NCBI GenBank assembly: GCA_963580285.1
Contig: OY757020.1
Span: 96,599,497-96,663,496, forward strand
Reading direction: 5' to 3'
Source of the DNA: Lucinisca nassula
Taxonomy: Eukaryota; Mollusca; Bivalvia; Lucinida; Lucinidae
DNA: 64,000 nt
Both the position numbers and the translations under genes were made by a program. Of the stretch, positions 52,451-61,205 are shown piece after piece; positions within the stretch are counted from its first letter, which is position 1, and each line of letters begins with the position of its first letter. Below the pieces are notes generated by a model. It saw only the letters and a program-made list of their open reading frames with translations, did no database searches and had not been told where the DNA came from.

Positions 52451-52622
52451 TAGGCCGCCCCCGCCCGTTGGGGCTTGAAGAAAAAGATGGCTTGCATGAT
52501 GCTTCCATGCAGATCTGAAACCGACTCGCACACAAGTACTGGTAAACCGCTTAGAGGATCTAAGCCTGCCAAGGCACAGCGGTGTGAGTCGGACCGTCCA
52601 TGCTTATAAACCCTATTGATTT
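52451..52622 (+). mobile_element. SINE-like family F, left part of a copy split by DIRS
   Basis: GCCCCCGCCCGTTGGGGCTT through CCATGCTTATAAACCCTATT. It breaks off in GATTT and resumes at 58957 as ATTTCATTGGGCGGC. Joining the consensus order gives CCTATTGATTTCATTGGGC, as in the copy at about 27850. Confidence 0.9.
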
Positions 52623-52637
52623 TAATATCGCACTGTA

Positions 52638-52795
52638 CCATCACATATTTGATAAATAGGATAACATTCTATTACCTCCAAAATTAAAATAACTGATTCT
52701 TGGAGCTTAACTGAATAACTTAAGGCTGCCTTGGCGCCAAAATGACCACGTGACCACTTGCGCACGAATTGACGCATGCGCATCATATAAAATTT
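52638..52795 (+). repeat. DIRS left inverted terminal repeat
   Basis: Runs from CCATCACATATTTGATAAAT to GCATCATATAAAATTT. Exact complement of 58760-58917. The outermost bases 52619-52637 are unique to this end and reappear in the internal complementary region. Confidence 0.95.
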
Positions 52796-53040
52796 TGGAG
52801 GACGAAAGAAAACATTCGCCATTGTGTCTTTGGATTTAAAATATTCGTTTTCGGAATATTTAATCACACCAGGCTTGTTTCGTCCTTATTTTTCGTTCTA
52901 AACCTCCATTATTCTTTCTATTTACTTTGTTTTTCGACAATTTCTTTGTCATTTTGTTTTTTTTCCTCGCTTTTTCGAAGCGTGTTTTCGTCGCGAGTCG
53001 TTTCGCCCCAAGTCGTTTCGGCCTTCTCGTTTTTTCTCTT

Positions 53041-55380
53041 ATGCCCCAACTCAGAGGTTTATGTGGGCATCTTAAACCATCGTATGATAATCATTCAACT
53101 TGTGCAGCCTGCTGTTCGTGCTCATTTGATAATAAATGTTCTGTTTGTGTAGATTGGGATCCTTATACCTGGTCTTTATTTCAGAAGAAAAGGTTGTACT
53201 CCAATAGACCTAGGAGGATGACTTCCAAAGGCTCTAAGAAGAGTGAGAAATTTACGATGGTTGCGGACAGGACTCGCGGTGCGACTAGGGGTCTTGAGTC
53301 TAGTGACTCTGGGACACGCAGGGAGACTCCCAAGCACCCCAGAGATCTCAAATCGACTCAGTCCGTGTCTAGGAGCTCGTCTGATCGGTCTCGCCATCAG
53401 CACGCTTCTAGTTCGGAAGCACCACCGGTCACAGATCTGACTGGCTCAGATCCCGGTGACGACCCTGACTCTGATAACCCGGCACCGGGCGATCACCGGG
53501 CACCATCGGTCGTAGATGCGGATTCTACTTCCGATACTAATGACCGGGACCGGGCACCGGACCGGTCAATTCCACCGGGTCATAACTCACCGGGTCACCG
53601 GTCACCGGGTAGTAACTCGGTACCGGGAAGAGATCAGTCACCAGTCGACGAGCATTCATTCGAAAATGGTCAGTCACTGGGTAGACAAATGATTCTGGGC
53701 AAAAATGACCGGTCATCAAATATTCCCGGTCGACATGAGTCTTCTAGGGATCGATCGATCATTACAACCTCAAAACGACATATTCGTAAGAGGTCTCCCA
53801 GTCATCAATCTGTAGCTGTTCATAAGACTAAGTCCAACGTTCAGCTTACACAGAAATCTATCCGATCCAGATCGAAACAATCGGGTCGACGATCTCGTTC
53901 TCGGTCAAGATCGGTCCATTCGCCTCACAGGCATAAGAAACGGAGGACTAGATCGAGGAGTAAGTCTTATTCCCGAAGATCTAGGTCATCGTCCTCAAGA
54001 AGGCATAGGAGGAAACATCGTTCTTCCAGGGGTAGAAGACGTTATGTTTCTTCTCCCAGTACGTCTTCGTCGTCTTCTCTATCTTCGGATAGAGACTATA
54101 GAAGACGTCAGCACAAGAGTCATAAACACAAGAGATATCATAAAAGGAAGAGATCTACCTCTTCGGATGACTCTCAGTCAGAGAAGGTAGATTCGTCCAA
54201 TAAATCTCCTTCTCCAGTATATAAGAGAGTATCTAGTGTGAAACACTCTGCTAAACCTCAAAGTACTCGGCATTCCTCTCCTTCCTTATCAATAAGAGTG
54301 GAGGACACAAAGGAACTTGATAATGACTTGGATTCTCGTGCTTCGGTTGAAGATTTTAATGATCTGAATAGTTCCGAGATAGATGATAGGATTTCCTATG
54401 CATCTGTTATTGACGCTATTTTGGAAATCTTACCTAGTGATAAATTTCCAAGACAGTCAGAGAGTTCCTCAAAGATTTCAAGACCGAAATCTTGCATTGA
54501 GGAAGACATTGGACAGGAGCAGAAAAAGTCTATCTCCTTGCCTCAGTCCCCACTCATCGGTAGTACGATCGATTTTATTCAACACCAAGTTAAGGATAAA
54601 ATCATCCCTGAAGACTGGTGCATCAAGAAAAAAGATCAAGATGCACTAATCAACTTGAAATACTATCAATCGCACAATGAGAAAGTCCCTACTTCTAGGG
54701 ATCTTCCTCTTGACTATGATGCTAGTAGACTTGGTATGTCGCTCACTGGTAACACTCAAATACCGGTCAAGAATTTGGCACAGTATGAGAAACAGCTCAG
54801 GGATCTTTTGAGAACGTTGTCTCATGCTGATGTATTTTCCTACGCAGCTTTTCGATCTGCTAAACAAGAGGAACCAGATTGTACTCTTTTGCTCAGGATA
54901 CTTGAGGCCTTAGCAAAATCTATTAATGCGTCGGTCTCCTTAGCATCCATTCTGACAGCAGAAATAGTTCAAATGAGAAGAGAAGCTGCAATTAGATCTG
55001 CACCGAAGTCCCTTTCGGACATGGCAAAAAACAAACTCAGATCTACACCTTTCAATTCTCCGACATTATTTGGCGGGAAAATTGAACAGGTATATAAGGA
55101 AAATTCAGACACCTTGAGGGATGAATTAGTTACTAAGACTATTACATCTAATCAAGCCAAATCTCAGACTTCCTCATCTACACAAGGCAAGCCCGAGTTC
55201 AAAATTCCTAAAATAGGAACTTCCTTTCCGTCAAAGTTCGGCAGGAATAATGATCGTAACCTCGCAAAAGGTTCCACATCATACGGTGGTCGTGGCTCCT
55301 TTCGAGGTTCAAGAGGATCAAAATCAGGTAGAGGTAATTTCTCCTCCAGGGGAAAAACCTCTACCCTCAAAAAACAGTGA
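53041..55380 (+). CDS. DIRS gag-like protein (SR-rich)
   Basis: The frame is open from 52927, but the codon there is TTG. The first in-frame ATG is 53041, giving 779 residues. Near the N-terminus is a Cys/His-rich segment (LCGHLKPSYDNH, CAACCSCSFDNKCSVC) that may bind zinc. A long Ser-Arg domain at roughly residues 280-380 (RSRSRSVHSPHRHKKRRTRS) resembles splicing-factor tails. The C-terminus is Gly/Arg-rich (GGRGSFRGSRGSKSGRG). Likely a nucleic-acid-binding capsid-type protein; the family assignment rests on position. No frame break. Confidence 0.82.
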   Translation: MPQLRGLCGHLKPSYDNHSTCAACCSCSFDNKCSVCVDWDPYTWSLFQKKRLYSNRPRRMTSKGSKKSEKFTMVADRTRGATRGLESSDSGTRRETPKHPRDLKSTQSVSRSSSDRSRHQHASSSEAPPVTDLTGSDPGDDPDSDNPAPGDHRAPSVVDADSTSDTNDRDRAPDRSIPPGHNSPGHRSPGSNSVPGRDQSPVDEHSFENGQSLGRQMILGKNDRSSNIPGRHESSRDRSIITTSKRHIRKRSPSHQSVAVHKTKSNVQLTQKSIRSRSKQSGRRSRSRSRSVHSPHRHKKRRTRSRSKSYSRRSRSSSSRRHRRKHRSSRGRRRYVSSPSTSSSSSLSSDRDYRRRQHKSHKHKRYHKRKRSTSSDDSQSEKVDSSNKSPSPVYKRVSSVKHSAKPQSTRHSSPSLSIRVEDTKELDNDLDSRASVEDFNDLNSSEIDDRISYASVIDAILEILPSDKFPRQSESSSKISRPKSCIEEDIGQEQKKSISLPQSPLIGSTIDFIQHQVKDKIIPEDWCIKKKDQDALINLKYYQSHNEKVPTSRDLPLDYDASRLGMSLTGNTQIPVKNLAQYEKQLRDLLRTLSHADVFSYAAFRSAKQEEPDCTLLLRILEALAKSINASVSLASILTAEIVQMRREAAIRSAPKSLSDMAKNKLRSTPFNSPTLFGGKIEQVYKENSDTLRDELVTKTITSNQAKSQTSSSTQGKPEFKIPKIGTSFPSKFGRNNDRNLAKGSTSYGGRGSFRGSRGSKSGRGNFSSRGKTSTLKKQ

Positions 55381-57448
55381 AACCCCTCCTCCACTGCCCT
55401 CCCTTCGACCTCAGATTCCAGTCGGAGGAAGACTAGCTCATTTTGCCGAAAACTGGCAGGAAATTACAGCAAACAAATGGGTTCTATCAGTCATAAAAAG
55501 AGGGTACAAGATCCCATTCACAGATCTTCCACCTCTTTCAAGAGAACCCATCTTCTTCAGCCAGTCAGGCAGACCGGAGCTAGCAGAAGAAGTAGAAAAA
55601 CTACTTTCAAAAAGGGCAGTGGAGAGAATTCAACCGGAATCTCCCGGATTTTATTCCAGAATCTTTCTGGTACCAAAGAAAAACGGAAAAATGAGGCTAA
55701 TCATAGACCTTTCCAATCTGAACAATCATGTGCTCATTCAAAGTTTCAGAATGGAAACTCAACAAAAGGTCAGAAATGCCATTCACCCAAACGATTGGGC
55801 CTTTTCATTGGATCTCACGGACGCATATTTGCATGTGTTGATTCACCCTCAGTCTCGCAAATATCTTCGGTTCACCCTGAACGGAAAGGTCTTCCAATTC
55901 AGGGCACTACCTTTCGGGCTCTCCACAAGTCCGTACGTTTTCACTCATCTGATGTCAGTAATAGCTACCCATCTTCACAAGAAAGCTATAACTCTTTTTC
56001 CGTACCTAGACGATTGGTTGTCAAAGAACCAAAATCGTCAACTTCTTCTGGAACATATCCACTTCACAGTTCACCTGATTTCATCACTAGGACTACTGAT
56101 AAATCAGGAGAAATCAGATTTGGTTCCATCGCAGAATTTCAATTTCATAGGGATGGAATTTCTCACTCAAACAAACACAGTCAGAATTCCCCTAGAAAGA
56201 ATTCAATCTCTTCTACTGTCAATAAATGCATTTCTTCTCAAAAGGATAGTTACAGCCAGACAATTCCTTTCTCTTTTAGGGAAACTCAATGCAGCTGCAG
56301 ATTTTGTAGTCTTAGGACGCCTACATCTCCGTCCACTACAAATGTCATTGCTAGCACAATGGAGACCTCACATTCTCCCATTAGATCACCAAATTCAGAT
56401 TTCTCAAAACATAAGACATCATCTAATTTGGTGGAACAATCGTCAGAGGTTTCTGTCGGGAGTTCCGATAAAAATTCCTGCACACACCCATCAACTTTAC
56501 ACAGACGCAAGTGTAACGGGTTGGGGGGCTCATTTAGAACCAGAAGGGATTCTATTTCACGGGATTTGGAACCAGTTTCAAAGGGATCTCCATATCAATC
56601 TTCTCGAGTTGATAGCAATATCAATAGCACTGAAATTTGCTCATCCTCATATAATAAACTCAAAAGTGTTAATATGCACAGACAACACGACGGTAGTTTC
56701 ATACATAAGGAAACAGGGAGGGACTCATTCTCCAGATCTCTGTCTAGAAACCTGGAAAATGTTTCATTGGTGTCAACAAAACAACATCAACATTGTAGTA
56801 AGACACATACCAGGAAAATTCAACATTCTGGCAGATCGGCTCTCAAGAATAACAAAACCGATCAAAACAGAATGGTCACTCAAACAATCAGTAGTGAACA
56901 CAATCTGTCAGATGACAAATTTTCCAAACATAGATCTTTTTGCAACAAGATTAAACCACAAGATGCCTCTGTACGTATCTCCAATACCAGACAGTCAGGC
57001 ATTGGCGATAGACGCACTATCAATGGACTGGAACAGGATAAGTGCATACGCATTTCCTCCTTTCCATCTTATTCCAGCGGTGCTAAACAAAGTTCAAAGG
57101 TCACAGTGCAAAATTGTTCAAATAGCTCCTCTGTGGCCGAACAGGCCGTGGTTTCCAGATCTACTGAATCTACTGATATCTCCTCCAATAACTCTTCCAG
57201 TAACACCAGATCTTCTATCTCAGTTACAAGGAAAAATTCTGCATCAAAACCCCCAAATGCTTGCCCTTCACGCTTGGGAATTATCAAGCAATCAATCAGA
57301 AATAAACAGTTTTCAGGGGAAGTTGCAGAACATGTCTCCAGAGCTAGACGAGAGTCTACTAGGAAAGTCTATGATGCAAAATGGGAGATTTTTACCAATT
57401 GGGCAAATCAGAGGGAAATTGATCCGATCAAGGCCCCCTCTCATGTGA
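55250..57448 (+). CDS. DIRS reverse transcriptase, RNase H and methyltransferase-like region
   Basis: 732 codons, ATG at 55250, overlapping gag by 131 nt in the next frame; translation might instead begin by frameshifting. RT: MRLIIDLSNLNNHVL, motif A SLDLTDAYLHV (D188), LPFGLSTSPYVFT, and the YLDD box FPYLDDWL (252-255). RNase H residues D419 (LYTDASVTGWG), E453 (LLELIA), D478 (CTDNTTVV) and D529 (ILADRLSR). Residues about 560-690 (NIDLFATRLNHKMPLYVSP, AFPPFHLIP, APLWPNRPWFPDLL) match the Dam-like methyltransferase region of DIRS-1-type elements. No stop or frameshift. Confidence 0.93.
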   Translation: MIVTSQKVPHHTVVVAPFEVQEDQNQVEVISPPGEKPLPSKNSETPPPLPSLRPQIPVGGRLAHFAENWQEITANKWVLSVIKRGYKIPFTDLPPLSREPIFFSQSGRPELAEEVEKLLSKRAVERIQPESPGFYSRIFLVPKKNGKMRLIIDLSNLNNHVLIQSFRMETQQKVRNAIHPNDWAFSLDLTDAYLHVLIHPQSRKYLRFTLNGKVFQFRALPFGLSTSPYVFTHLMSVIATHLHKKAITLFPYLDDWLSKNQNRQLLLEHIHFTVHLISSLGLLINQEKSDLVPSQNFNFIGMEFLTQTNTVRIPLERIQSLLLSINAFLLKRIVTARQFLSLLGKLNAAADFVVLGRLHLRPLQMSLLAQWRPHILPLDHQIQISQNIRHHLIWWNNRQRFLSGVPIKIPAHTHQLYTDASVTGWGAHLEPEGILFHGIWNQFQRDLHINLLELIAISIALKFAHPHIINSKVLICTDNTTVVSYIRKQGGTHSPDLCLETWKMFHWCQQNNINIVVRHIPGKFNILADRLSRITKPIKTEWSLKQSVVNTICQMTNFPNIDLFATRLNHKMPLYVSPIPDSQALAIDALSMDWNRISAYAFPPFHLIPAVLNKVQRSQCKIVQIAPLWPNRPWFPDLLNLLISPPITLPVTPDLLSQLQGKILHQNPQMLALHAWELSSNQSEINSFQGKLQNMSPELDESLLGKSMMQNGRFLPIGQIRGKLIRSRPPLM

Positions 57449-58377
57449 TTGCTGACTTCTTTCTTTATCTATTTAATATCAGGAAATATCAAGTCAGCAC
57501 TATTAAGGGTTATCGATCAATGCTATCCAATACACTTAAGTTTAATGAAGGGTATTGTATAGGTTCAGATCCAGTTATCTCTGAATTGATGAAATCTTTT
57601 CAAATTCAAAGACCTGTTACTAGATCTATATCTCCCAAATGGGATCTTGCCTATGTTCTCACATACTTGTCTAAGGAACCTTTTGAACCACTTCCATCAG
57701 TTTCATTAACGTTCCTTTCCATGAAAACAGCGTTTCTGCTCTCTATGGCTTCTGCTAAGAGAGTTAGTGAAGTACATGCCTTTTCAAGGGACAAACAACA
57801 TCTTAGATTTAGTTCAATAGATGGTTCTCTTACCATTAGAACTCAAGTAGGTTTCTTAGCAAAGAACCAACTTCCATCTAAGGCACCTGATTCAATTAAA
57901 ATTCCTTGTCTTTATAATGGGAATCGGAAAACAGGTTTTAACAAGGTCTTATGTCCAGTCAGAGCAGTTAAAATATATCTTAAGAGAACAAAAGCTATTA
58001 GGGGTTCCCGAAATAGGCTTTTCATTCCCACAAAAGGAAATCATGATATCAAGAAATCTACTATTTCCAATTGGGTGAAATATACCATTAAGATGGCATA
58101 TCAAAATATCTCTAAGAGACAGTTATCTTTTCTTAAAATCAGATCTCACGAGTTAAGGGCTTTTTCCACTTCATGGGCCTATTTTAACTCTATCCCTTTA
58201 AATGAGATACTTGATGCAGCTGTTTGGTCAAGTTCTTCCACCTTTGCTCAGTTCTATCTTAGGGACTTTCGGCAACAAGCTTCCAATCTAAGCAATCTTG
58301 GGCCAGTCGTCGTTGCTCAAAAAGTGGTGGGGGGGCCGTTTCTGAGGCTCCCACAGAACAGCTATAAACCAAATTGA
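55477..58377 (+). CDS. DIRS tyrosine recombinase (overlaps the RT frame)
   Basis: 966 codons open from ATG 55477, but only the last third (about 57240-58377) looks like tyrosine recombinase. The first 580 or so residues are a Ser-rich reading of RT-coding DNA and may not be used. Core-binding part: RRESTRKVYDAKWEIFTNWA and SHVIADFFLYLF. Catalytic set: R762 (SAKRVSEVHAF), H891 and R894 (RSHELRAFSTSWA), W917 (DAAVWSSSS) and Y927 (FAQFYLRDF), with W and Y ten residues apart. It would integrate the circular cDNA by strand exchange. Intact frame. Confidence 0.93.
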   Translation: MGSISHKKRVQDPIHRSSTSFKRTHLLQPVRQTGASRRSRKTTFKKGSGENSTGISRILFQNLSGTKEKRKNEANHRPFQSEQSCAHSKFQNGNSTKGQKCHSPKRLGLFIGSHGRIFACVDSPSVSQISSVHPERKGLPIQGTTFRALHKSVRFHSSDVSNSYPSSQESYNSFSVPRRLVVKEPKSSTSSGTYPLHSSPDFITRTTDKSGEIRFGSIAEFQFHRDGISHSNKHSQNSPRKNSISSTVNKCISSQKDSYSQTIPFSFRETQCSCRFCSLRTPTSPSTTNVIASTMETSHSPIRSPNSDFSKHKTSSNLVEQSSEVSVGSSDKNSCTHPSTLHRRKCNGLGGSFRTRRDSISRDLEPVSKGSPYQSSRVDSNINSTEICSSSYNKLKSVNMHRQHDGSFIHKETGRDSFSRSLSRNLENVSLVSTKQHQHCSKTHTRKIQHSGRSALKNNKTDQNRMVTQTISSEHNLSDDKFSKHRSFCNKIKPQDASVRISNTRQSGIGDRRTINGLEQDKCIRISSFPSYSSGAKQSSKVTVQNCSNSSSVAEQAVVSRSTESTDISSNNSSSNTRSSISVTRKNSASKPPNACPSRLGIIKQSIRNKQFSGEVAEHVSRARRESTRKVYDAKWEIFTNWANQREIDPIKAPSHVIADFFLYLFNIRKYQVSTIKGYRSMLSNTLKFNEGYCIGSDPVISELMKSFQIQRPVTRSISPKWDLAYVLTYLSKEPFEPLPSVSLTFLSMKTAFLLSMASAKRVSEVHAFSRDKQHLRFSSIDGSLTIRTQVGFLAKNQLPSKAPDSIKIPCLYNGNRKTGFNKVLCPVRAVKIYLKRTKAIRGSRNRLFIPTKGNHDIKKSTISNWVKYTIKMAYQNISKRQLSFLKIRSHELRAFSTSWAYFNSIPLNEILDAAVWSSSSTFAQFYLRDFRQQASNLSNLGPVVVAQKVVGGPFLRLPQNSYKPN

Positions 58378-58596
58378 ACTAGCACTATCAGGAGCAGAAC
58401 CTCAGAAGGTATGTGTTAGTTATAACACAGCTGATCAGGGAACAGATAAGAGGATATTAGAGGATTTACTTTCCTCCATATTGTTTTATCAGCAATCCAC
58501 TCTAACATCTTCTTAACTGTTCTCTGAACATATGTAATAATTATAACTTATTCTTGGATGCTTTAGGGAAATCCTCCCTCCTTATAGTTGTTATTC

Positions 58597-58695
58597 TATC
58601 CTATTTATCAAATATGTGATGGTACAGTGCGATATTAAAATATAATTTTTATAAGTAAAATTAATTTTAATGAGTACTTACCATCACATATTTGA
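58597..58695 (+). repeat. DIRS internal complementary region
   Basis: 58597-58641 is the complement of the element's left edge (TATCCTATTTATCAAATATG ... GCGATATTAAAAT). It runs directly into 58639-58695, the complement of its right edge (AAAATATAATTTTTATAAG ... CATATTTGA). This fused copy of both ends is diagnostic for DIRS elements. Confidence 0.95.
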
Positions 58696-58759
58696 GCAAT
58701 TCCCACCTCTGACCTCCCCTCATTTCCAATATATAGTTCCTTACTTATATTGAGGGACA

Positions 58760-58917
58760 AAATTTTATATGATGCGCATGCGTCAATTCGTGCGCAAGTG
58801 GTCACGTGGTCATTTTGGCGCCAAGGCAGCCTTAAGTTATTCAGTTAAGCTCCAAGAATCAGTTATTTTAATTTTGGAGGTAATAGAATGTTATCCTATT
58901 TATCAAATATGTGATGG
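58760..58917 (+). repeat. DIRS right inverted terminal repeat
   Basis: Exact inverse complement of 52638-52795. The unique right edge (TAAGTACTCATTAAAATTAA onward) follows to 58960. Confidence 0.95.
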
Positions 58918-58956
58918 TAAGTACTCATTAAAATTAATTTTACTTATAAAAATTAT

Positions 58957-59095
58957 ATTTCATTGGGCGGCAGGGCTTGAGATGTCATTTCATCTCAATG
59001 TCGGGTATAAGTCCCACAAAATTGGAAGCAGCATCTCCGAAATGACCTTTACAGTGTTGACGGGGGACGTTAAACCTCAAAACGAACAAACAAAA
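58957..59095 (+). mobile_element. SINE-like family F, right part of a copy split by DIRS
   Basis: ATTTCATTGGGCGGCAGGGC through GACGGGGGACGTTAAACCTC and a CAAACAAAAC tail, completing the copy begun at 52451. Confidence 0.9.
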
Positions 59096-59212
59096 CAAAC
59101 GATTTTTAGAATTTTTACCGTATGTATCGTTATCTGGAGCTTGTGAAAACATTCTCTAGGGACTTCATAACAAATTCCTTTTATAGCTATGGTGAATAAA
59201 TTATCCTAGTTG

Positions 59213-59290
59213 TCCGTGTTAGAGTTACTGTAAAAACCCTAAAAGTTTGGACACTTTAAAGACTTGCTGTAATTTTCCTAAAATTTTATC
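59213..59290. repeat. Family G arm
   Basis: GTTACTGTAAAAACCCTAAA AGTTTGGACACTTTAAAGAC words match the tandem G units at 59817, without the core. Confidence 0.55.
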
Positions 59291-59690
59291 AAATTTGTTT
59301 AAGAAATAGATCAGCTCTAGCTGTGATTTATTACTCAACAAATCACAGACAAGAGCTGATCTATTTCGATTCTAACACGCTGAAAATCGGCAATAATGTT
59401 GTTGTTTCCTTCAAAATCTCACAACCTTTCGCCATTGTTATAAGAAATCCAGCTAAAATTATCGACTGAAACACATGCATTTATATCCTTTTCTTAAGTT
59501 TTTGATGCGAGAAAATGACGTTACACCGTCTAACGTCAAGGAAATCGACTAGTGACGTCATAAATTGGGAAATTTAATGACGTCACTCGTCACGCTCTTC
59601 CAAGCTGTGATTTGTTGCAGAATAAAACACAGTTACTTTCCATTGCCTATATAGGCGCGCTGTGTTAGAATTCTCTATCAAGCTATGAGT
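59290..59690. repeat. Family Z repeat, continuous copy
   Basis: Begins with the hairpin GAAATAGATCAGCTC / GAGCTGATCTATTTC around GTGATTTATTACTCAACAAA, and continues to GCTGTGATTTGTTGCAGAAT and CCATTGCCTATATAGG. Serves as the unbroken reference for 5640-6350. Confidence 0.6.
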
Positions 59691-60290
59691 CCAAAAAGTG
59701 CAGAAAATGGCAGACAGTGTAGACCCTGATCAGACTGCTCCTTCAGGAGCAGTCTGATCTGGGTCTGCACTGGTTGCTTAGGCCTGTTTGACCCGATACT
59801 TAAGATAGAGTTACTGTAGTGTTAGAGTTACTGTAAAAACCCTAAAAGTTTGGACACCTTAAATACTCGCTGTAATTTTCCTTAAATTGTAACAAATTTG
59901 TTTCACTACCAAGCAAGGAGTGCAAAAAGTGCAGATATAATGGCAGACAGTGTAGACCCTGATAAGACTGCTCCTTCAGGAGCAGTCTGATCTGGGTCTG
60001 CACTGGTTGCTTAGGCGTTTTTGACCCAATACTTAAGATAGAGTTACTGTAGTGTTAGAGTTACTGTAAAAACCCTAAAAGTTTGGACCCCTTAAAGACT
60101 CGCTGTAATTTACCTTAAATTTGAACAAATTTGTTTCACTATCAAGCAAGGAGTGCAAAAAGTGCAGATATAATGGCAGACAGTGTAGACCCTGATCAGA
60201 CTGCTCCTTCAGGAGCAGTCTGATCAGGGTCTGCACTGGTTGCTTAGGCCTGTCTGACCCAATACTGAAGATAATTATGATATCAAAGTT
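59690..60290. repeat. Family G units in tandem (about 236-bp period)
   Basis: Two and a half units. AGTTACTGTAAAAACCCTAA occurs at about 59826 and 60058. Core II GACTGCTCCTTCAGGAGCAG occurs at about 59735, 59968 and 60200. AGTGCAGATATAATGGCAGA precedes the last two. A MITE that has become a short satellite-like array. Confidence 0.75.
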
Positions 60291-60323
60291 TCGCTATGTA
60301 TGAGGTGTAAAATTCTGTTCAGT

Positions 60324-60658
60324 ACAAAAAGGGTGATTTATTTGTTTGTTTGTTTGATTCAAGGTTGAGCATCCCCCTCAAAACTGTATAGGTCATTTTT
60401 GAGATGTTGCTTCCAATTTTGTGGGACTTTTACCCGACATTGAGATGAAATGACATCTCAAGCCCTGCCGCCCAATGAAACCAATAGGGTTTATAAGCAT
60501 GGACGTTCCGACTCGCACCCCTTTGCCTGGACAGGCTTAGATACTCTAAGCGGTTTACCAGTACTCGTGTGCAGTCGGTTTCAGCTCTGCGTGGAAGCAT
60601 CATGCAGCCTATCAAATTTCTTCAAGCCCCGATGGGCAGGGGCTGACAAAAAGGGTGA
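60324..60658 (-). mobile_element. SINE-like family F copy with 13-bp target duplication
   Basis: ACAAAAAGGGTGA at 60324-60336 and 60646-60658 flanks the body. The duplicated target itself resembles a family E end (GTACAAAAAGGG). Confidence 0.88.
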
Positions 60659-60952
60659 AGGATCGAGATAATGTCTTGGCATTGTGGTACTTCTCTCACA
60701 CTTATGCCATGGTAACGGCTCTTTGGCTTCCGTTGCTGTTAGGGTGACTAGCTTATGCAAGCTTTAAGTAAATAAATGACTGTATATTGCACTTGTCTAG
60801 CTCAACACACCAAGAGTCAATGATTTTAGCTTATTCAGAATCTGTTGTGTGCATGATGCCAAACAGTCAGGAGCCAGGTTTACAGGAGCCGCTTTTGCAG
60901 TTTTTTGAGCCGGTTTTGGGCGTGGGTTAAAGGGCCGATTTTTAATGACCAT
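60659..60952. other. No gene recognised
   Basis: Unassigned DNA with GGAGCC/GAGCCGG words at about 60890-60920. No exon. Confidence 0.4.
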
Positions 60953-61205
60953 ATACTGTAAAAGTCCTAAACCTTTTGACAGCTTATGGACTTGCTGTAA
61001 TTCTCCTAAATTTTTTACAAATTTGTTACACTATCCAGCAAGGAGTCCAAAATGTGCAGATTGAATGGCAAACAGTGTAGACCCTCCTTGAGGAGCAGTC
61101 TGATCTGGGTAGACCCTGATCAGACGGCTCCTTGAGGAGCCGTCTGAGCTGGGTCTGCACTGTTTGAGTAAGCCTATCTGTTCCAATACTTACGATCATT
61201 AAAGT
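60953..61205. repeat. Family G MITE with a doubled core II arm
   Basis: TACTGTAAAAGTCCTAAACC at left. AGTGTAGACCCTCCTTGAGG, then TAGACCCTGATCAGACGGCT / CCTTGAGGAGCCGTCTGAG. The core arm is partly repeated. Confidence 0.6.

Larger units (their letters stand above)
52619..58960 (+). mobile_element. DIRS-like tyrosine-recombinase retrotransposon, complete
   Basis: 6.3 kb. Inverted terminal repeats at 52638-52795 and 58760-58917 match over 158 bp with no mismatch that I can find. The internal complementary region (58597-58695) contains the complements of both outermost ends fused together, as in DIRS elements that replicate through a circular intermediate. Three long frames encode gag-like, RT-RNaseH-methyltransferase and tyrosine recombinase products. 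No target-site duplication; only ATTT is shared at the two junctions. The insertion interrupts SINE family F. Confidence 0.96.

Noticed and set aside
52769..53152. 127-codon frame at the start of the DIRS element
   Set aside because: Overlaps the DIRS terminal repeat and the gag start in another frame, is rich in Phe/Ser from T-rich DNA, and shows no domain.
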